64,000 nt of DNA from Larix kaempferi (lineage: Eukaryota > Streptophyta > Pinopsida > Pinales > Pinaceae), in contig BSBM01000179.1 in the NCBI GenBank assembly GCA_027924585.1, positions 10,888,501-10,952,500 on the forward strand, written 5' to 3'. Shown piece by piece: positions 56,953 through 64,000 of this stretch; positions within the stretch are counted from its first letter, which is position 1, and each line of letters opens with the position of its first letter. Under the pieces are notes generated by a model. It did not search any database and had not been told where the DNA came from. It saw only the letters and a list, made by a program, of their open reading frames with translations. The translations under genes were made by a program, and so were the position numbers.

Positions 56953-57096
56953 ATGTTAAGAGTATTGTTTATCTCCATTCCTGAGAGTTTTTTGCAGGTT
57001 ATTATCAAGATTTCGAGTGCAGCAGTTTCTGCATTTTTTTGCAGCAGTAGCAGTTGCAGACTTTTCTATTGTTTTTGCAGGTCTTCTACAGCTTCC

Positions 57097-58235
57097 ATGA
57101 ATTCAGAGGAAATCCCTCCTCTTTCTCCATTCAACTATGATGAATGGAAACCAAAAATGATAGCATATTTGAAGAGCCATGATCTCTTTGATTAATGTTT
57201 TGAAAGAGAGTTTGAATCCTCTGAAGAAGAGAATGACTGGTTAAATAAAGGTGACAGTGTCTATGGAGACATGATGCTTGTTATGTCTCGATGCATGGTA
57301 CACCACTTATTTTTTGTTGAATCTCCAAAAGAGCTATGAGCCCACCTGGATGAAAGATTTGGAAGACAGAATGAAGGGATTGGTCCAAACCAGTTCGAGA
57401 GAAAGAAAAAGTGATGCATTCACCCTCCTTGATGATCTCATTGATCATGAATCAATATCAAACATATCTCATATTGAAGTTAGCCACAAAGAAGAAGAAC
57501 TTGCAGATTCTACACTCATGCTCCAAATTTCTTCTATTTCGAATTCTGTGCCAGCTCACACTCTAGAAATTGCAGAAGTTCCTAAATCCTCTCTTGCACC
57601 AGAGTTTGTTGGTTTGAATCATGATCTATTGAATGTTTCGGAGGTAAAATCAGCCATTGGAGGTAATGCATTCACTCTCCTTGATCACTCACCTCTTATG
57701 TACTACTATATGATCATTATTTCATGCTTTCAGAAGGTTATTGAAGATTATGGCCATTGGCATTCGCTTGGGATAATTTCTCATGCATTTACTAGTTTTG
57801 ATCTCACCTCTAATGGTTCAAAGGAGATCTCAAGAAACCATGATTCAAGTCTTGGATCTAATTTGGATTCTAAGCAATAACTACTTGGGATAATTTCTCA
57901 TGCATATGATGGTTTTGATCTCACCCTTATTGGTTCAAAGGAGATCTCAAGAAACCATTCTTCAAGTCTTAAATCTGATTTGGATTTCAAGCAATCATGT
58001 GATGGTTCTTTTTTTCATAATCTCACCCATGATGGTTCGAAGGAGAAGACAAAAGACTATCTGCACATTCATAGATTTGATCCTACCTAGGTTGATTCGA
58101 ATCACAAGTTCAAGGATCATCCTCATACTTTTGGATTTGTTCTCATCACATTCGATCTGAAGAGCAAGTACAAGCACATGCTTTCTGAGCATGATCCACT
58201 TCTTCCTAAGAAGAAGATACATCCAGACATATGAA
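57097..58235 (+). pseudogene. E9 gag-like ORF with repeated GSKEI motif
   Basis: The ATG at 57097 gives MNSEEIPPLSPFNYDEWKPK then MIAYLKSHDLFD, a plant copia gag N-terminus, with a TAA at 57193-57195. Text then continues in another register (DSVYGDMMLVMSRCM, ELxAHLDERFGRQNE). The frame 57278-57880 holds LLNVSEVKSAIGGNAFTLLD and a first motif DLTSNGSKEISRNHDSSLGS. The next frame has two further copies (DLTLIGSKEISRNH, LTHDGSKEKTKDY) and ends MLSEHDPLLPKKK before a TGA at 58232-58234. No nucleocapsid knuckle and no pol. Confidence 0.7.
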
Positions 58236-58419
58236 CAAGCATCACACCTGCTTGAGTTTGGATCATTTATTTTTGTGTGTGCTTTATAGTCTATTTTGAG
58301 GGGGGGTGTTTTTCCTATAAGGTTTTCCCCATTTCCTCGGTTTATTGACTGTTATTATTCATTGTATTGGGTGACCTTTGGTCTTAGTTACCAGGGCCCA
58401 GGATGGATTAAGGGGGGGG

Positions 58420-59239
58420 TGTTAGGACATCCCTATACTCCATCCTAGTCCTACCAGCATTTCATCCTTTTTATTTTCAGTCTTGCATGCATTCCTGCAT
58501 GCAGCATGCATTCTACATGCATCCACATGCTGCCCAATCATCAGGTTGACACATCCAGCACCTAGTCCCTAGTCTTCCAGCAATCAGGAGCTTATTTCCA
58601 CTTAGATTGAGCCCTCCTAGCCAGTGATGCCCCCACATCTCACCATCCACTTGAAAAAGGCACCCTTCTTCACCTACCAATCCAGTTGTCTTCAGTTAAC
58701 TGAGTTCTCTCCTTGATTTTAGGCTTGACTCACTCTTAACTGACCTTACCACTCCAATGGACCTCCAGTGTGACTAGACTGCTCATTCTAACTTCAGTTA
58801 GCTCCTCATGTGCCCTCAACTGAGCCTCCTTCATTCAGTTAGTGTCTCCATGTGCCAGTTACACTCAGTTACACCTACCACACTCAGTTAGACTTAGTTT
58901 GACTGACGGTTGACAGTTACTTATGCATTGATGACTCCACCGATTATGAGATAGACTTCTAGTTGTGCTTTGATGACACTCCAGTGATCTTTTAATCACT
59001 CCATGAAGGATACTTCGAATTGCCACCTTGGCATTCGAATCCTCATGCATTGTACTACTTATTTGTCCATATTGTGATTAATTAATTAGTGTATGTGAAG
59101 TATTTTTGCTTCTATTCGAGTTCTACTATATTATTATTCTGTTGCTCATCTTACTGCATTGACCACTCTTAATCTTATTCTTAAATTATTTCTTGTGAGG
59201 TATACATCATCTCTTAGATCTGCTGTGAGGATTTTCAAA
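58420..59239 (+). repeat. E9 3' LTR
   Basis: Matches the 5' LTR with several percent divergence and a small insertion (about 58975-59000). The terminal CACA has changed to CAAA. Confidence 0.9.
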
Positions 59240-59535
59240 TCGGCCACCTCACCTTTCCAGTGACAGAAGAATCCATAGCCTCGGCCACAAAGCTTCCTAG
59301 AGAAGGTGCTCGTTGGTACAAACACCTGTTTCTCCCACGAACGGCCCATAAGTTTTCCCTCAAGGATGAATATCAGCATGTTGAAGGTGCAAAAGGGGTT
59401 CACAGGGAATGGGTTATGCCTGAATACACTGAGCCACTGATGGTTATCATCCATATGATCACTTGTGAAGGTAAGTTTTCCATTTTCAAAGTCATTTCCA
59501 ATTGTTGGTGCATTTCGTTAATAATCAGGCACTGA
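59240..59535 (+). pseudogene. E7 second ORF, continuation after E9
   Basis: It resumes with HLTFPVTEESIASATKLPRE, then GARWYKHLFLPRTAHKFSLK and REWVMPEYTEPLMVIIHMIT. A good splice donor (GAAG|GTAAGT) lies at 59471, and a possible acceptor (cctag) at 59565, so the ORF may have been spliced to the next one. The phase of that join does not fit, so this remains uncertain. The text resembles plant transposon accessory ORFs, not an enzyme I can name. Confidence 0.55.
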
Positions 59536-59569
59536 AATTTCCCTTCTATTTTCTGAAAATCCTAGAAAA

Positions 59570-60543
59570 ATGTCTAGTTAGGTTAGGAAGAATACTGTTA
59601 ATCCTGCTGGTAGTTTGTACCATCATTTCCTTATAAAAATCCTGATCACTCACCAGTTGGAAGAGAAGTGGCAAACCAGGGAACGTTTTTTCTTTGAAAC
59701 CCTGAACCCTCACCGAGTCAAGAAGCCTACTATTAAATCCCCTGCCTCTCGAAAACGCCATCGTTTCCTAACCCGTGACAATGAGACAGTCCAAAACTAT
59801 GCCCAAAAAGAAAAAGTTTCCAAGTCCGTAAGGTTTAGTGAGGATGCCTTGGGTGAAATACACCCTAATCATGCATCTTCCCTTGAGCACATCCACGAGG
59901 ATACAACCACAGAACCCCCATTCTTTTCACTCATACCCACAAATTCAAGAAGCACTAATCGCAACCAGATAGTCGACCTGACCATCGTCCAGTCCAACGA
60001 CCAGACCATTGATTAGTCCATTAATCAGTCAGTCCTTGAGCCAATGCACCCCAACAATCTCGACGATCAAGTAAATGACCCTGTCCTTGAGTCCCCTCTC
60101 CTTGTGTTGGCCAATTTATCATCCAGTTTACTTAAGGACCCTGTCTTGGAGCCTACCTCTGCACATACTAAAGATAAGGCCATCGAAGCACATATTAAAT
60201 CTGCCGGTCCCGAACTACCTTTAAAGGGATCGAGCCCACAAAAGGACCTTGTGTCTTTAACAGAAACCTATGTTCCACTTCATCAGACTATGGATAGACT
60301 AAAATAGGACGTAGAAGAGCTTAAGAGCCAGAATGAGAGTATGAAGAGATCATTTCTTGGATTCATCGAGAGAACAAGGATTTGCGTTTCTAGTTAAAGT
60401 GTGTGGAAAATTTAAATGAAGCCAAAACCACTTCCAACCTCTCTCTCCATTTGAAGTATGAAAATTTGAAGGACCAGCTCCAGAAGTTGAAATCTAAATC
60501 CACTTCCTCGTTTAAGTCGAAGGCAGCTACTACTGCAACTTAG
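59570..60543 (+). pseudogene. E7 third ORF: basic, then coiled-coil segment
   Basis: From MSS at 59570 (TAG three codons later) the text reads LIKILITHQLEEKWQTRERF, a basic stretch (HRVKKPTIKSPASRKRHRFL), a long low-complexity middle (PVLESPLLVLANLSSSLLKD), and a heptad-like end (DVEELKSQNESMKRSF, then LKYENLKDQLQKLKSKS). Stops occur at 60014 and 60305. Overall layout, globular part then basic part then coiled coil, parallels the unknown gene at 20847-23190. No function assigned. Confidence 0.5.
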
Positions 60544-60606
60544 CCTTCTTCCTAAATTTTGCTCTGTTTGCTCAGTGGGACCTAGCATATCTCCGGTTTG
60601 GGGGAA

Positions 60607-63337
60607 TGTTGGTGTTCATTTTTTTCATCATTTTTTAATATCAAATACATTCTGATTGGAACTACTTTCACCATTTTTGATGTAAAAAGTCACTCTCCTT
60701 GCCATTTAGATCGTCAAACAGACCAGGTATGCATATATTCACACATCTCATGAATTTTGGGTCAAAATCATCATTTTGTGATTTATTGACATTTAAATTG
60801 ATATTTCTTGGCTTGCTTGACAAGTATATTTCATTGTACAGGTTCTGTCTTTCAAAAAAACTTTTACTTAGGTGTGTATCTACGTTGCATGTGATCAACT
60901 GCATTCAGCCCGCCATTCAGACTTGCATTCAACTCGCGAGTTCGTTGGTTGAGATATTCTCGAGTCGTTAAAAGGAAAACCGTCACATGGATTCTGTTTG
61001 AGACGTGGCTCTTATGATGTGTGAGCCGGTGTTCTGGGAGATTTTCTCCCCTATAAGCTCAGCTCGACAACACATCCCTCTCTACCCACGTCAAGGAAGA
61101 TTAGCGTTTCAACGACCTCAGGAAGGATCGACGCCGTGGAACCTGGAGGATCCTCTGTGCACTGCCATGAGGTATTACACGACCGTTCTTTGGCTTACGT
61201 GTTGTCACGAAATGTTAAGCAGAGCCGTCCCTTGTCCTATGTGTTGTCACGGGATATTAAACAGAGCCGTTTTGGGCATTTAAGACAGTCTATTATTAGA
61301 GCAGTTGACAATTAAAAGGTCGACTTGCTCCCCCACTTGTAACACTATATAAATAGATGTCCTTGTAATAGAGACGAGTTAGCCAAGTCAATCAATAATC
61401 AGTCAGTATTTTTATCTTTAGTCTTTCCTATCCTTTTCAGTTGCAAATGGATATAGAAACACTGTAACTCTATCTTTTATTTAATACATCTATATTCCGA
61501 TTTTATGGAAATTTATCAGCATGCGTGGTGATTGACTGATTAAGGCTCACCCTCTATTTGCTGGGACGGGCCCCTCAACAACCAGTGGTCTTCCATCGGT
61601 GTATATAATTTGTTTTGTCTTTTGCAGATAAGCTATGTCATTATTTTATTTATGTATCTACTCTATACATGATGTCTTTGTTTTGTATGATGTGTGTTGT
61701 TTATATAAATGATGTTTCTATTTATGTTATGAATATATTGTTGTTGTTCGTGTTAATAATATTTGTAGAATATAATTGGTGGCCGGTCACACTTAGGTTC
61801 AATTGGTTTTCTTAAATAGCTTAGGTTACATTTAGTTTATTTCATTTGCTTCAGTAGTTTAGATCACATCTAATGTATCTCATTTTCTTAAGTAGTTTTA
61901 CTTAAAAGATTTAGTTTGCTTAGTTAACTTAGAGTTTAGTTAGTTTAACCTCCTACGTCTACTCATAGTCCAAACTTAATTTCTGTAGTTCCTTTTCTGT
62001 AGCAGTAGATTAGCTCCAGTTACATCTTAGTCTTGTTTAAGGATAAAATAGAAATAGCTAGTTTCTCCAATCTCGATTAACATAGATGGCTTCTTCTTAT
62101 TCTAGCTCTTATTTAGATTATTTATTGCTTCCCTTGCACTGTAGGATCACATGCAACAGCGAACTGGTAGTTAAAATCATCCAATCTTCTCTTCCCTTAG
62201 TTTAAATCGTTTCTTCCATCCAGACTGTCATTCGGACCGACATTCGGATCTTAATACTTTCTACATTGTTTTGCTTAATTAGGATCTAGTTTCTTAGGTT
62301 TTTCAAATTGTAATCTCTTTCAACATTTTTAGGAGTCATTAAGACCTTGTTTTATTTCATATAGAGTTTTAATCAAGTTTTGTCGTCATCCCTAGTTTTC
62401 ATTCTCTCTTTTCTTTACTTTGTTTCAGTTGTTTCACAAGTTATAGTGTTGATTCGTTAATGCTTTACTATTACAGAATTTATCAGTTTTATTCTTAGTA
62501 CAGTTTATTGTATGTTGATAATATCCATGTTAGGTTAGGTTTAGTAATTTCATTCTCCAAATTACTTTAGTCTTGAATTGTTCTTCTCATACTAATAATG
62601 AATATATTCATGGAATAGGATTTGGTCCAAAAGCAAGACATCTTTATCAAGTTTTCTACTTGCTTTTGAATGCAATATCTTTATCAAGTTTTCTACTTGC
62701 CTCTAGACCTCATTAGCTTCAAGTCCCTTGTTTACAGATAGAAGATAGGTCGATATGTTTAAAGTTAATTGTAGTTGGATAATCTTTAGCTTGCATTTAT
62801 TTGTAGAAGTTAAATTAGATATAGTTCAATTTTGTTTTCTTGTTACATTTGAAAGCCACTTTGATACATTCACCCCTATTTCCATTATGTTTGACACACT
62901 TCCTTAGAACCCCCAAGGAGAATGGAATTAGATGCTTTAGTGTAGTCTTGAATGGTTGTTAAATTCATTAAATAGTGTGTAATTGGCTTTAACATATTTT
63001 TATGTTTATGTAATTAAGTCATTTCATCGATAGGTCTCTAATCTCATTTATAGTTGCTTCTAATTAGTAAAGTAAAGTAGTATAGTTTGATACTATTCTG
63101 ATATGTTGGTTTAGGTAGGTTCAGTTAGTCTATTTTTTGTCTTTCTGAAGTTTGACTCAGTTTTTCATTTGAAATATCTTTCAATCTTTTATTTATTAAC
63201 CATTTGTAAGGTTTGACAACCCGAAACTTAGGTACCATTCTACCTTAGCATATACTTTGCCTCAACTCTAAGATTACCAACCCCGGTCAATAATTAAATA
63301 TTAGGTGGTTCTTTAAGACAGTAAATACACCTCAACA
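60607..63337 (+). repeat. E7 3' LTR
   Basis: Starts tgttggtgttc right after gtttgggggaa, ends cacctcaaca. It has a TATA box at 61348-61356 and the 93-codon shared frame at 61005-61283. It diverges from the 5' LTR by several percent with small indels. Confidence 0.93.
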
Positions 63338-63529
63338 AGCACATCAGGTAGGTAGGAGGGCTACTGGGGGTTGAAGACAAGCTCTAAGGAGCTTAAATTA
63401 GGCTGTAGGTGCTGGAGAGAACACCAAAATGATGACTAGATGCATGCAAATGCATGTATGATGATTGGATGCATGCAAAATGCATGTAGACATGCAAATC
63501 TAAAAAATGATGGTGAGAATATTCGAACA
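63338..63529 (-). repeat. E6 5' LTR, second part
   Basis: Continues the E6 LTR after E7 (caggtaggtaggagggctactgggg matches 41500-41525) and ends attcgaaca. It is followed by the duplicated target ATGAG. Confidence 0.93.
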
Positions 63530-63534
63530 ATGAG

Positions 63535-64000
63535 GTGGGGGTTGTTTTGCAAACGTGAAGACGGGATCCCTATGAATCAATGCCATGCAAACTATTCCTG
63601 TGGGAAGAACTTAATAGAATTGGTTACTTTTGAGGTTGGGGGGCCCAATGGTGTCTTCACAGGGGGGATGATACCAAGAATATTTTGGATGGTAGAGTGA
63701 TTATGGAGGTATGAGTAGTCAACTGCGATTCTTAAGAATAACATGTGATGAGGAATCTAATGGCATTGACTGCTAAATGTGGGAGAGTAAAATGCAGCTG
63801 TAAAATGATGAACTAGGGGTGATCTTTTCAAGCTGAATTGGATTCCTAGGACTTGTGGGGGGTTCAACAACATCGGTGTCAAATGATGATAAGGGATATA
63901 ATGGTGTGCACACCCATGGAGGAACATGCTATTTACAATGATGATGTTGATGGCATATCATGACTGGGAATGAGGTCCCTATGGTTATCAACAAGAATAT
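63535..64000. other. Right flank of E6, nothing recognised
   Basis: This is the DNA that lay next to 40903 before E6 inserted. It is relatively G-rich (ggttggggggccc, cttcacaggggg). The short frame at 63440-63700 overlaps the LTR end and shows no motif. It could be an older decayed transposon. Confidence 0.35.

Larger units (their letters stand above)
56135..59239 (+). mobile_element. E9: gag-only non-autonomous LTR element related to E6
   Basis: LTRs of 806 and about 820 bases (56135-56940, 58420-59239) start TGTTAGGA and end GGATTTTCACA (left) or a mutated TTTTCAAA (right). A primer site follows the left LTR directly, and a purine tract AAGGGGGGGG precedes the right LTR, so orientation is plus. 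Flanks are TCATC on the left and (A)AATC/TCGGC on the right, so the target duplication is decayed. However, the E7 frame rejoins across E9. The 1.48-kb interior encodes only a gag-like protein. Confidence 0.9.
44838..63337 (+). mobile_element. E7: Athila-like gypsy element without pol, hosting E8 and E9
   Basis: LTRs of 2717 and 2731 bases (44838-47554, 60607-63337) start TGTTGGTG and end CACCTCAACA. The 5' LTR is followed by ttt and a tRNA-Asp-type primer site, typical of Athila/Tat-like Ty3-gypsy elements. A purine tract GTTTGGGGGAA precedes the 3' LTR. The flanks ggcgc/agcac agree at three of five bases, the differences being G/A. The interior has a zinc-finger gag-like ORF and a second ORF region near the 3' end, but no protease, RT, RNase H or integrase was found. 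It is therefore non-autonomous. Confidence 0.9.
40909..63529 (-). mobile_element. E6: non-autonomous copia-like LTR element, split by E7
   Basis: The left LTR is intact (40909-41693, 785 bases). The right LTR is in two parts (44258-44837 and 63338-63529) because E7 inserted in it. The target duplication ATGAG at 40904-40908 and 63530-63534 is perfect across 22.6 kb and proves the reconstruction. A primer site at 44246-44257 (minus) gives orientation. The 2.56-kb interior carries a gag-like ORF and a short pol linker but no protease, integrase, RT or RNase H. The E6 interior resembles E9. Confidence 0.93.

Noticed and set aside
59471-59565. Intron joining the second and third ORFs of E7
   Set aside because: Donor GTAAGT is good, but the join is out of phase with the downstream frame, so it is mentioned only as a possibility.

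Overview
This is an AT-rich, repeat-dominated stretch of nuclear DNA from a land plant. The large size, low gene density and deep nesting of old LTR retrotransposons suggest a large-genome seed plant, quite possibly a gymnosperm, but the sequence alone does not prove the species. I see no intact host gene. Every recognisable coding region is either transposon-derived or a broken or captured fragment of a host gene. Plant identity rests on two host fragments (an INO80 chromatin-remodelling ATPase and an ALBA-domain protein), on primer binding sites complementary to plant initiator tRNA-Met, and on typical plant copia, gypsy, Helitron and CACTA features.

Layout. 1-1.9 kb: unassigned. 1.93-4.78 kb: a CACTA-type terminus with subterminal tandem repeats, a tRNA-like relic, and a four-exon ALBA pseudogene on the minus strand. 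4.78-12.09 kb: E1, a minus-strand non-autonomous LTR element with two nearly identical 3.1-kb LTRs, each carrying about 0.8 kb of INO80. Its short interior is a T62 tract plus a CpG-rich 30-bp minisatellite. 12.38-18.28 kb: E2, a minus-strand, internally deleted Ty1/copia element with target-site duplication (TSD) CCAAT. 18.3-20.8 kb: non-coding duplications. 20.85-23.2 kb: a broken minus-strand gene with a globular N-terminus and a coiled coil, of unknown function. 23.2-24.62 and 36.49-37.06 kb: two halves of a Helitron Rep gene, split by E4. 24.62-36.49 kb: E4, a full-length but dead plus-strand copia element (TSD TAATA). Inside its reverse transcriptase sits E5 (28.95-33.92 kb), a minus-strand copia element. 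37.1-40.9 kb: unassigned. 40.91-63.53 kb: E6, a minus-strand non-autonomous copia-like element (TSD ATGAG). Its 5' LTR is split by E7 (44.84-63.34 kb), a plus-strand Athila-like gypsy element with no pol. E7 in turn contains E8 (49.20-53.50 kb, a deleted gypsy chromovirus-like element, TSD AAATC) and E9 (56.14-59.24 kb, a gag-only relative of E6). 63.5-64 kb: the flank of E6.

Nothing here forms an operon or pathway. The interest lies in the insertion history and in capture. Two independent three-level nests can be ordered from TSDs and from reading frames that resume across insertions: Helitron > E4 > E5, and E6 > E7 > E8 and E9. The best candidates for something undescribed are the INO80-carrying LTR with its palindromic CpG-rich interior, the E6/E9 family with its repeated GSKEI-type protein motif, and the coiled-coil gene abutting the Helitron Rep fragment.
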